From: Acidobacteriota bacterium
GTDB lineage: Bacteria; Acidobacteriota; UBA6911; RPQK01
Reading direction: 5' to 3'
NCBI GenBank assembly: GCA_003819755.1
Contig: RPQK01000044.1
Coordinates: forward strand, 1-19,113
Length of the DNA: 19,113 nt
Below the pieces are notes generated by a model that saw only the letters and a program-made list of their open reading frames with translations, was not told the DNA's origin and ran no database searches. Positions 8,801 through 15,470 of this stretch are shown here, one piece after another; the first letter of the stretch is position 1; every line of letters begins with the position of its first letter. Made by a program: the position numbers and the translations under genes.

Positions 8801-10232
8801 AATCCTCAGCTGGGACGTGAGGAATGCGGGCAAGGTCACCCTGACTAACGGAGGGGACGGCGGAAGCACGGAAGTACAGGGGACCGGCAGTCTAACGGTT
8901 AGTCCGACCAAGACAACCGTCTATACACTGACGGCTTTCAACGCCTCAGGAGAATCGACGATAGCCAGTGTCACCGTGACTGTGAAGCCTCCGCTGCCCG
9001 GGATCAAGAGCTTCCAGGCCACGCCCCCCGAAATCGGGCTGGGTGACTCTTCCACGCTTTCCTGGTCAACCGAGAGTGCGGCCCGCGTGACCCTGACAAA
9101 CGGGACCTCGGACGCGCAGGTCGCTGCAAACGGAACACAGGTTGTCAAGCCGAACGCAACCACCACGTACACCCTTACCGCCTGCAACGCGGCTGGGGAG
9201 TGTGCCACTGCGTCTGTGACTGTGACGGTGAGGGAGTTTCCGGTCATCAACAGCTTCCGGGTGAATCCGGCTGAAATCGGGCCGGGAGAATCGGCGACTT
9301 TGTCATGGAACGTTACCGGGGCGACGCGCGTGACTCTGACCAATGGAGGCGAGGCGAGCACCGTCAACCTGACGGGTAGTCGAACTGTCTCGCCCCCGGC
9401 CACGACGACCTACACTCTGACGGCCTGTAACGTCCAAGGCGATTGCGTGACCGCTTCGGCCACGGTGACGGTCAAATCATATCCGGTCATCAGGAGCTTC
9501 AAGGCTTCGCCTGCGGAAATCCGCATCGGGCAGTCCTCGACCCTCTCGTGGGAAGTGATCAATGCCTCTCGCGTGACCCTCACCAATGCAAGCGCGAGCA
9601 GTGACGGAACGGTAGGTTTGAACGATAACCTGACGGTCTCGCCACGCACCACCACCACGTATACCCTGACCGCCTGCAATCCGGCAGGCGACTGCGTCTC
9701 GTCGTCGGTCACGGTAACGGTCAAACCGCTGCTGCCGGGCATCGTGACGTTTACCGCGACGCCGTCGACGATTTTCGAAGGGAACAGCTCCGTCTTGTCC
9801 TGGAGAGTCGAGAATGCCTCCCGGGTGACGCTGACAAACAGTGTCGACAAGTGGAACGTCCAGCTGGTGGACGCTCTGACGGTAAGCCCGGAGGATACGA
9901 CGACCTACACCCTCACGGCCTTCAATGTTGCCGGGGAAGTGGTGAGCGCCGCGGTCACTGTTACCGTGGAAGGAAGACCTCTAGTCCCGGTGATTGACTT
10001 GTTCCGGGCGACGCCGAGCGCGATAAGTGCGGGACAGTGCACCCAACTGTCCTGGGCAACGCACGGAGCGTTCCGCGTGACGCTGGCCGACACGACCACG
10101 GGTACGGTTCAGGAAGTAGTGGCCAGCGGCAGCCAGCAAGTCTGCCCAGGGGTTACGACCGCCTACATCCTAACGGCTTACAACAAGGCAGGCGACAAGG
10201 TGACCACGTCGTTGTTTGTGCAGGTGCAGTAG
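5874..10232 (+). CDS. Giant exported protein: barrel-like region, PKD domain and eight Ig-like repeats (putative adhesin)
   Basis: The product is 1452 aa from ATG 5874. Residues 1-29 form a Sec signal with cleavage near AHA-AQT. Residues about 30-190 are alpha-helical with an alanine run, and 190-415 are mixed. Residues about 417-655 alternate polar and hydrophobic residues in amphipathic strands with Gly/aromatic ends (QFFFNAGYLFKRGQVGFYG, NLRVGAGLRLGSW), typical of an outer-membrane barrel. Residues about 690-778 are a PKD domain (VILDCSGSSDPDGDSLSYQW). Residues about 783-1452 are eight tandem units of about 82 residues with the pattern P-x-I-x-S-F-x-A-x-P-x-x-I, G-x-S-x-T-L-S-W, V-T-L-T-N, then T-T-T-Y-T-L-T-A-x-N and a V-T-V end. 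It is the last gene of the cluster. Barrel first and Ig stalk last resembles intimin/invasin-type inverse autotransporters, but no family match can be confirmed. A periplasmic or cell-wall scaffold is the alternative. Confidence 0.8.
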   Translation: MTRTSISFWRWVMPVLLWICWPAGVAHAAQTPPPTAQVQAMLSHVDTLKTSFAEVFADAHLSTDPALAQQYNPTQVAEQYRRVGEMQQISDLTDADYNFRFAQIRGSLPGAGLSALQQQENAFIEAGIQAHAIMAAAAAAIQYEQLHELHNRIIGERLRLHSYPRNLQQILAGFAFTLRDPHTNQTVTFAQAWDDLIGSMLRASSLKVGIDYRATEQPPVLGLHTAAPRSQDLPAPVAPVQMGLPQVPVVTSGPNGRQLVSRNLRVDVLDRGTAEANATRFVDLLRLQMEQPIVRHPYIRDFEDEARADGTIFTGVDYFRLDPVDQAKINWLRNKWEDQKKLTLRLRVPPGEYVVYPEGFRDRLSPGKANWEVPDDLVQKNITAYDFEIAESGQRVDVHPVFAVVEPSIRNLRPELALLDFRLGTNNQTEDLEGAFGGRMFQRFGKHLALQTQGEFEFRNHRDLLDLDRVLPAQFQPRQQRDLFDYSAREFQLDLGPVVRVRQFQFAVMQSLRWVKRDLWDGAGLVGQFFFNAGYLFKRGQVGFYGTKSNIDEPVVRRVPFDTVMTEETFLKVADQVGVNFQLGLSEKIGHLEGSVGYVDTAVSDAAAGGNVRWVLPLGWKNLAFTAEVGLNEGFVSSSENNLRVGAGLRLGSWGKPSEFLKTEQAVPVIVPRIRYETLTRVVRNGNRRPIAEAGADQIGVDWRKGQVILDCSGSSDPDGDSLSYQWTQKKGPLVALADANTAHPRFTPANGEEYIFELIVRDTLGLESEPDTVRITTLRIAQPKILDFRVDNAIYRKGSGCSTAQPVLFWKVEDAARVTISNTSIDRTITQKTDEGQVQVDPAATITYTLTAFNVVNESVTATVSVTVRPCLADIREFSATPPEIRAGEKSLLRWAVLNADRVVLTNKPGTLNATESPSSQLEVQPAQTTVYTLTAYNSAGEAASVDLTVTVKQALPEIRSLKADPPEIRVGDTSILSWDVRNAGKVTLTNGGDGGSTEVQGTGSLTVSPTKTTVYTLTAFNASGESTIASVTVTVKPPLPGIKSFQATPPEIGLGDSSTLSWSTESAARVTLTNGTSDAQVAANGTQVVKPNATTTYTLTACNAAGECATASVTVTVREFPVINSFRVNPAEIGPGESATLSWNVTGATRVTLTNGGEASTVNLTGSRTVSPPATTTYTLTACNVQGDCVTASATVTVKSYPVIRSFKASPAEIRIGQSSTLSWEVINASRVTLTNASASSDGTVGLNDNLTVSPRTTTTYTLTACNPAGDCVSSSVTVTVKPLLPGIVTFTATPSTIFEGNSSVLSWRVENASRVTLTNSVDKWNVQLVDALTVSPEDTTTYTLTAFNVAGEVVSAAVTVTVEGRPLVPVIDLFRATPSAISAGQCTQLSWATHGAFRVTLADTTTGTVQEVVASGSQQVCPGVTTAYILTAYNKAGDKVTTSLFVQVQ
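8220..10229 (+). repeat. Eight tandem Ig-like repeats within the giant exported protein
   Basis: The repeats begin at about 8220, 8490, 8739, 8991, 9237, 9480, 9729 and 9978, a period of roughly 245-270 nt. The protein consensus is conserved while the DNA has diverged, so the array is old or under selection at the protein level. The first and last units are the most divergent, as is common for the ends of such arrays. Units 4, 5 and 6 carry a cysteine pair in the TACNxxGxC hairpin, where the other units have TAFN or TAYN and no second cysteine. Confidence 0.85.
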
Positions 10233-10241
10233 GGGGGAAGC

Positions 10242-10296
10242 GAACGCTGGGAGCGCAGGCGTCTCGCCCGGCGGGACGCCTGCGCTCCCAGCGTTC
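10242..10296. terminator. 22-bp perfect inverted repeat between convergent genes (bidirectional terminator or dispersed palindrome)
   Basis: The arms 10242-10263 and 10275-10296 are perfectly complementary over 22 bp. The stem can continue inward through a T-G wobble and three more C-G pairs to a 3-nt loop. It lies 10 nt after the stop of the giant protein gene, and it abuts the TTA (10297-10299) that is the stop codon of the convergent coiled-coil gene. No T-run follows on the plus strand, so it is not a textbook intrinsic terminator. A GC-rich palindrome of this kind may be one copy of a dispersed repeat family that also blocks read-through. Confidence 0.7.
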
Positions 10297-12885
10297 TTAC
10301 GCCTGCGCTCGTTCGCCGATCAGGCGTTCCTTTTCCAACTGCAGCAGAGTCAGCTTCGACTCGACCTCTCCCAGCAGGAAGCGCAATTCGGCGCTCTTCT
10401 CGCTGGCCTGTTGGATGCGCCCCTGCTCGGCTGACAACGCGGCCACTTGGGCCTTGATATCGGTGAGCATGAGAGGCAGGGCCTTCAACTGCTCTTCCGC
10501 CTCCTTGACGGTGTTCCTCTGCGAAGCGATTTCCGCGGCCCGCTTGTCCAGGAGAGCTGCCGTCTGCTGGATCTCCTGAATTTTCTTCGCGGCCGCTTCG
10601 ACCTCCTCGGATTTTTGCTGGATGGCTTCGATCCCTGCGGTCGTTTTGGCGCCCAGCTCGGCGAGGCTGTCGATCTTCTTCTGCGTCTGTTCCACGACGG
10701 TCAGATCCCGGTTGATCGCTTCAACTCGCGCCTCGAGCTGGCCTATGGCGGTCTTCATGCTGTCGGCTCGGTTGTCTACGGCCTCGAGCTTCCCGCTTCG
10801 CAAGTGAATCTGGTCAAGCCCGGCCTTCAGCTGGTCGAGCAGCTCCTGCGCCGCAGCCATCTCCTGCTCCGCCCGGCTCAGGTCCTGTCTCCGGGCGTCG
10901 AGCCCCTCCAGCCGGGCGTTCAGCTCGTCGGTGCCGGCCTGCAAAGCCGCGGCCTTCTTGTCGAATTCCGACAGCCGGTTCTCGACCGTTGCCAGGAGAT
11001 CGCCCGCCTGCTTCTGCAGCCCGCGAACCTGCTCCTGCACTCTGACCGCGTTGTCCTTTTCCGCTCCGAGGCCCTCCAGTATCCCTCGGACCTCGGCCGC
11101 CTCTGCGCGGACGCTGCCCAGACTTTCGGACAGCACGGCGACAGTTTTCTGCTCTTTGGTCAGGTTCTGAATCTTCAGGTTGACCTCTTCAAACACGTAG
11201 CCCAGCTGGTTGAGTCTCTGGTCGACCTGTTCGAGCATGCTCTTGCGTTCCAGCTGAGCGTTCATCCGGCCGTCAATCTCGCCCACTGTCGCTTGGAGGC
11301 TCGTGATCTTGCGATCCACCTCCCCGACCACCCGGGTCTTTTCTTCAATCTGTGCAATCTGTTCGGCGAGGTTGGCCGCCAGCAGTTGCGCCTGGTCGAC
11401 GATTTGAGTCACCGTCTTGACGTTCTGCTCATGCGCGGCCAATTGTCGCAGCTTCTCGTCCAGCGCCTGCGACTGCAGGAGGAGAGCCTCGACCCGGGAG
11501 CCGACTCCATCGAGCTCGGACCGCAGCTTCTGAAGCTCTTGTTGTCGCTGACTGACATCGTCACATCCGGCCCGAATCTCGTCCAACTTCGCCTGAAAAC
11601 CTTGAACGTCCTGTTGTTTCTTTTGAATTGTCTCCAGCTGAGCGTCCAAGCTGGTCGCTTGGCCTTCGAGAGCCTTGAGCCGCCCGGTTATGATCTCGAT
11701 CGCCCCCCATTCCCGGCTCACTTCCTCGATACGAGTCCGTACCTTGTCGATATCCTTCTGATGGCTCAGCACAGCGGTTCTGGCGCTCTCCATTAGCTGC
11801 ACTTGTTTCTTTAGCGCCTCCAGAGTCGAATCGGCGTTCTTCGCGACCGCGATCACCTCGTTGACCTTCTCCTGTGCTTGGGTGAGAGCGCCCTGCTGCG
11901 ACTGGAGTTTCAGGCAGCGCTCCTCCAGGTCGCGCTCCAGTTGGCGTGCCTCCTGCATCCTTGGCCCCACCTGTTCCATGGACTTCTCCAGGGCCTGCAG
12001 GTCGTCGACGAAGGCGCGGCTTTCGTCCATCATGCCTTCGACGCGCCGGATATTCTCCTCGGTTTTCTCCAGCTTGGAGACCTTGCTCTGAAGCTGACGC
12101 AGTTCGGAGTCGATCTTCCATGTCAGCGTGTTGAGGCGGCCCGCCTCTTCGTTGGCTTTCTCCACGACTACCCGCTGGTTCTCCAGGGCTCTGATCTTGG
12201 CCTTCACGTACTCGGAGAGATTGTTCGCGCTTTCGATCTGCTCCTTAACGAGCCTCAGGCTTTCCGCTTCCTGCTGGAATCGTTGCAGTTCTTGATCGAT
12301 GCGTTTCGTAGTTTCCTGGGTCCCCGCCAACGCTTCGCTGGCCGACTTGACCTCCCTGGAGAGATTGTTCACGCTCGTTTCCAGGCCTGCTACCTCTTGC
12401 CCGGCCTTCGCCTGCCGCTGTTCCAGCTCCGCGGCGGCGCGTACTCCCTGCTGGAGCAAACCCGCCGACTCGCCCTTCTGGAATTTCTCCAGGGCGGCCT
12501 CGAGCTTGGCAGCCATTTTCTCCAGGACCTTACCCTGGTCCGTTACGGCTTGGGCGTGCTTCTGGACCGACTGCAGCCGTTCCTCGAATTCCTGAACCGC
12601 CTGGCCTTTCTGAGCGATCTGGTCCGCCTTTGCACCGCTCGCCGCCAGTGCCCCTTTGAGTGAATCGCAGTCTTGCTGCAACTGCGAGACAAGAGTCTTG
12701 ACGTCCTTGATCGCTTTCGTCTCAGCCATCAGACTCGACCGCTCTCTTTCGGATTTCCCGAGCAGCGCCTGGAGCTCCGTCTTCTCGGACCTCAAGCTCT
12801 GAAGGATCTTCCGCATCTCCTTCAGGTCGTCCGCCTTGGTGATCTCCTCCGGCTCCTTGGTTTCCCGCTTCTTCGAGAACATCAT
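10297..12885 (-). CDS. Long coiled-coil protein (filament-like or SMC-like rod), 862 aa
   Basis: The product is almost uninterrupted coiled coil from residue about 20 to the end, rich in Glu, Gln, Lys, Ala and Leu, with very few prolines. There is no signal peptide, membrane segment or Walker motif, so it is not an SMC ATPase. The start ATG at 12885 has AGGAGG seven bases upstream and is followed at once by a second ATG. The start overlaps the stop of the L,D-transpeptidase gene as ATGA, so the two are translationally coupled. Its length and composition fit a coiled-coil-rich cytoskeletal or scaffold protein, as in crescentin or Scy/FilP, but such resemblance is structural only and no homology is claimed. 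A role in cell shape or envelope growth is inferred from its partner gene. Confidence 0.85.
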   Translation of the reverse strand: MMFSKKRETKEPEEITKADDLKEMRKILQSLRSEKTELQALLGKSERERSSLMAETKAIKDVKTLVSQLQQDCDSLKGALAASGAKADQIAQKGQAVQEFEERLQSVQKHAQAVTDQGKVLEKMAAKLEAALEKFQKGESAGLLQQGVRAAAELEQRQAKAGQEVAGLETSVNNLSREVKSASEALAGTQETTKRIDQELQRFQQEAESLRLVKEQIESANNLSEYVKAKIRALENQRVVVEKANEEAGRLNTLTWKIDSELRQLQSKVSKLEKTEENIRRVEGMMDESRAFVDDLQALEKSMEQVGPRMQEARQLERDLEERCLKLQSQQGALTQAQEKVNEVIAVAKNADSTLEALKKQVQLMESARTAVLSHQKDIDKVRTRIEEVSREWGAIEIITGRLKALEGQATSLDAQLETIQKKQQDVQGFQAKLDEIRAGCDDVSQRQQELQKLRSELDGVGSRVEALLLQSQALDEKLRQLAAHEQNVKTVTQIVDQAQLLAANLAEQIAQIEEKTRVVGEVDRKITSLQATVGEIDGRMNAQLERKSMLEQVDQRLNQLGYVFEEVNLKIQNLTKEQKTVAVLSESLGSVRAEAAEVRGILEGLGAEKDNAVRVQEQVRGLQKQAGDLLATVENRLSEFDKKAAALQAGTDELNARLEGLDARRQDLSRAEQEMAAAQELLDQLKAGLDQIHLRSGKLEAVDNRADSMKTAIGQLEARVEAINRDLTVVEQTQKKIDSLAELGAKTTAGIEAIQQKSEEVEAAAKKIQEIQQTAALLDKRAAEIASQRNTVKEAEEQLKALPLMLTDIKAQVAALSAEQGRIQQASEKSAELRFLLGEVESKLTLLQLEKERLIGERAQA

Positions 12886-14156
12886 GGGATACCCTCCTGT
12901 TGGGGAATGGCTATCTCTCCGGTTATTCTCCAGGCGTCGCCGGCCGCCGCCAAAGAGAGCTTCTTCGCGCCTTCAACCTGGAGTGAATCCGAAGCGTACT
13001 TCTGGCGAAATTTGACTGTTGCCGTCGAATCGGACAGCTCCGTAAGGACAACATCCTGAACCGTCACTTCTATCTTTCGGTAGGAGCGGAAAGTGCGTTC
13101 TTTTCGCGCTCGCCACCCGGCCCAATCCAGACCTTCGGCCTGAAAGGTGGCGGTGTCGTAAAAGCGCGAGTATTGATCGATATCTCTCGCTTCCCAGGCC
13201 CCTTCCCATCCGCTGACAAAACTCGCAAGCTTTTGGTGCGCTGCCCGGTAGTTCTCGACAAGAGCCGAGCGCTCCGCGGTGAGACGCGAGTAATCAGGGA
13301 CGGAGGCGGGATCGGCCAGGTCGGGGATATCGACTATGACAACCGGTGTCCCAATGCCTAGTTTCAGGAAGGATGCGAGCTTTCTCAAATCACGGTTGTA
13401 CAGTTCCAGGCATCCTTTGGTGGGTTCCGGAGTTGCTCCCTTATAAGAACCGTGAATCAGGATCCCGCCGCCGTTTCGCCCGGCTTTAAGATCATCCTCG
13501 TTCGGATAGTTGAGGATAAAGACCAGGGGACCGTACTCCGGCGTCAGCTCGTACCCTTCCTTCCTGCCGATAATGTAGTAGTAGCCGGTAGGCGTCCTCT
13601 TGTCTCCTGCGATCTGCTTCTGCCCATCCTCTTCACCGACGGCCATCGAGTACTGATCAACGAGCCGCGACTGCCCGTCAGCCTGTCGCAGCAGGTACAT
13701 CGTTCTGGTCGACTTGTTCGCGACGCTAAAAAGGTCCAAGTCCGTGCTGGTGCGGCTTTGCGGGCTGTTCGTCGTAGCGAGTGTGGCGGACGGGTACCGT
13801 GGACTGGTCAGGCGGGAATTCGAAAGAGAAACTGGCTGGCTCGGGTCTTGCGGCAGCCGGGGGCCGGCTTCCGGAAAATCCGGCTTCCTCAACCGCTCGT
13901 GCACACCGTCGTAGGCGGCCCGCACGGCCTGGAACACCCCGCGCCTGGCGTCCGGAGCGACGAGACAAACTATCGCCAGTATCGCCACGAGAGCCGAGCA
14001 CACCAGCGTTGGGCGGAGCAGCCATCTCGGCATCTCCGGCAGCGACCAAGGCGAGGCGTATGCCTTGGCAATTGCACGCCGGTTGCGCCAGGTTCTGTAA
14101 CTAAAGAGTGCCCTCTTCCATTGAAAGCGAAGGTAGGGTCCAATGGTTGTCAGCAT
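12882..14156 (-). CDS. Membrane-anchored L,D-transpeptidase (YkuD) with C-terminal NTF2-like domain
   Basis: With the start at 14156 the protein has 424 aa: a cytoplasmic basic segment, one membrane helix at about 44-67 (LLRPTLVCSALVAILAIVCL), a Pro/Ser-rich linker, and a YkuD catalytic domain at about 140-280. The active site is ILIHGSYKG...PTKGC, with His235 and Cys249. Conserved lead-in motifs are KRTPTGYYYIIG and GPLVFILNYPN. L,D-transpeptidases cross-link peptidoglycan stems 3-3 or attach proteins to them. The C-terminus from about 310 (WEGAWEARDIDQYSRFYD) is an SnoaL/NTF2-like domain of the type fused to Cds6-like transpeptidases. The frame is open back to ATG 14255. I prefer 14156 because the upstream 33 codons have a clearly lower G+C at third positions and no family features. 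Neither start has a good ribosome binding site. Confidence 0.85.
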   Translation of the reverse strand: MLTTIGPYLRFQWKRALFSYRTWRNRRAIAKAYASPWSLPEMPRWLLRPTLVCSALVAILAIVCLVAPDARRGVFQAVRAAYDGVHERLRKPDFPEAGPRLPQDPSQPVSLSNSRLTSPRYPSATLATTNSPQSRTSTDLDLFSVANKSTRTMYLLRQADGQSRLVDQYSMAVGEEDGQKQIAGDKRTPTGYYYIIGRKEGYELTPEYGPLVFILNYPNEDDLKAGRNGGGILIHGSYKGATPEPTKGCLELYNRDLRKLASFLKLGIGTPVVIVDIPDLADPASVPDYSRLTAERSALVENYRAAHQKLASFVSGWEGAWEARDIDQYSRFYDTATFQAEGLDWAGWRARKERTFRSYRKIEVTVQDVVLTELSDSTATVKFRQKYASDSLQVEGAKKLSLAAAGDAWRITGEIAIPQQEGIP

Positions 14157-14288
14157 ACCTACCAAGTCAACAGAGGATTTTCCAGCGAAGGCAGAAGCTG
14201 GACGGTCATGTCCTTGCCCCGGGGACACCGAACCGCTAATCAGGATAGCAGTCATTCGGCCGCAGCGCCATTGATTTTATTGATGTTT

Positions 14289-14302
14289 GGGTCAGGTGAC
14301 CC
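14289..14302. promoter_or_regulatory. Candidate operator palindrome in divergent promoter region
   Basis: GGGTCA (14289-14294) and TGACCC (14297-14302) form an inverted repeat with a 2-bp spacer. It lies between the divergent L,D-transpeptidase and lipid kinase genes, about 68 bp upstream of the kinase start. The size suits a dimeric repressor or activator. No specific regulator can be named. Confidence 0.3.
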
Positions 14303-14369
14303 GTGTGGTTTGGGCTACCCCCGCCCCCGGCCATGGTATTCTGACTATATCCCGACATAAGGAGTGTTA

Positions 14370-15290
14370 ATGCCCGCCGTGAAGTGGTGTGTAATCGTGA
14401 ACCCGAACGCCGGTTCCGTTGATGACATTACGGCGCTTGAGAAATCGCTCGGCCGCCTGGATTCGTTTGAGCTCAAGGAGACGCGTGGCCCCAAGGACGC
14501 CGGCGAGCTGGCAAAACGGGCGGTGGGCGAGGGAATCACCCACGTCGCGGCTGCCGGTGGCGACGGCACTTTGAACGAGATCCTGAACGGGGTCGCGGAC
14601 CACCTGGAAGAGATCACTCTCGGGGTTCTTCCGCTCGGCACCGGCAATGATTTTGCCAACTCTGTTGGTATGCCCACGGACCACGATCAGGCGATCGACA
14701 TTCTGGCGGCCGGGAAAAGTCGAATGGTTGACGTCCTGCGATTGCGAAACCGCGACCTCTCGAGCCTGTTTTTGAATACCTCAGCAGGAGGGTTCGTCAC
14801 GAAGGCGAACGAGAAGCTGACGACTGAGAGCAAGGACTGGCTCGGTTCAGTGGCTTTCTTTGTGGCTGCGGCCCGGACCCTGCCTGAGATGGAGGAGTAT
14901 CAACTTCGCGTGAAGTTCGACGAGGATGAGTTCCAGGAGTTCGGCGCGTACAATGTCGTCGTCGCCAATGGCAGGACCATGGGAGGTGGGATTCCGGTCG
15001 CACCCCAGGCGAAACTTGACGACGGCCTGATGGATGTGATGATCGTCCCCGCCATGCCCCTGGCGAAACTCGCGGTTGTTTTGCCCCAGATCCTGGTCGG
15101 GATTCACCCGGGCGGAGGCGACGTGATCGTGCGACAAGCGAAGCGCATGCTCATTTCGTCGCAGCCCAATTTCAATCTGAATGTCGATGGCGAAGTGATC
15201 GGGGAAGCCCCGGCGCTGTTCGATGTGCTGCCGAAGGCGCTGCGGGTGGTGGTGAATCCGGACGCCGCAACCGCATTCGAGGAAGGGTAG
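14370..15290 (+). CDS. Diacylglycerol kinase-family lipid kinase (DagK/YegS/BmrU type)
   Basis: The product is 306 aa and spans a full-length kinase of the family. Motifs are NPNAG at residues 11-15, the nucleotide-binding GGDGTLNE at 63-70, and PLGTGNDFA at 88-96. The C-terminal beta-sandwich half contains NTSAGGFV, ANGRTMGGG (about residues 201-209), LDDGLMDV and NVDGE. The family phosphorylates diacylglycerol or related lipids with ATP at the membrane surface, recycling lipid head-group by-products. The exact lipid cannot be told from sequence, and sphingosine- or undecaprenol-like substrates are possible. ATG 14370 has TAAGGAG five bases upstream; a GTG two codons earlier lies inside that site and is rejected. 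The gene stands alone, divergent from the transpeptidase operon and convergent with the next one. Confidence 0.9.
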   Translation: MPAVKWCVIVNPNAGSVDDITALEKSLGRLDSFELKETRGPKDAGELAKRAVGEGITHVAAAGGDGTLNEILNGVADHLEEITLGVLPLGTGNDFANSVGMPTDHDQAIDILAAGKSRMVDVLRLRNRDLSSLFLNTSAGGFVTKANEKLTTESKDWLGSVAFFVAAARTLPEMEEYQLRVKFDEDEFQEFGAYNVVVANGRTMGGGIPVAPQAKLDDGLMDVMIVPAMPLAKLAVVLPQILVGIHPGGGDVIVRQAKRMLISSQPNFNLNVDGEVIGEAPALFDVLPKALRVVVNPDAATAFEEG

Positions 15291-15291
15291 G

Positions 15292-15443
15292 GCTTTTATC
15301 GTGGCCGGACTCTCCAGAGTCCGGCAGACGGGCAGAGAGCCCGGCGTAGACAAGCGACTTTTGCCTGGTTGCAGTTCCTTCATTCTGGCCGGACGGTTCC
15401 GTCCGTCTGCCGGACTCGGGAGAGTCCGGCCATGATAAAAAGC
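15292..15443. repeat. Nested palindromic element with 40-bp imperfect terminal inverted repeats
   Basis: The left arm 15292-15331 and right arm 15403-15443 are complementary over about 40 bp with two mismatches and one extra base. Each arm is also a hairpin by itself: GCCGGACTC with GAGTCCGGC around CTCCAG-type or GGGA loops. A further hairpin (GGACGG/CCGTCC) lies next to the right arm, at 15391-15404. The element fills most of the gap between the convergent lipid kinase and small membrane protein genes. It carries no ORF of note. It may act as a bidirectional terminator, or be a miniature mobile or REP-like dispersed repeat. The right arm ends in a short A-run on the plus strand, which is a T-run for the minus-strand transcript. 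Confidence 0.7.
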
Positions 15444-15470
15444 CCCCAGAAGACTGTCTGGTTGGAGTCA

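Noticed and set aside
10447..11796. Plus-strand ORF of 449 aa, and another of 261 aa at 11878-12663
   Set aside because: Both are antisense to the coiled-coil gene and very rich in Leu, as expected from reading Glu/Gln/Lys-rich coiled coil backwards. Neither has its own ribosome binding site or domain.
13452..14360. Plus-strand ORF of 302 aa
   Set aside because: It is antisense to the L,D-transpeptidase with its HGS...TKGC active site. The product is Arg/Pro-rich and domainless.
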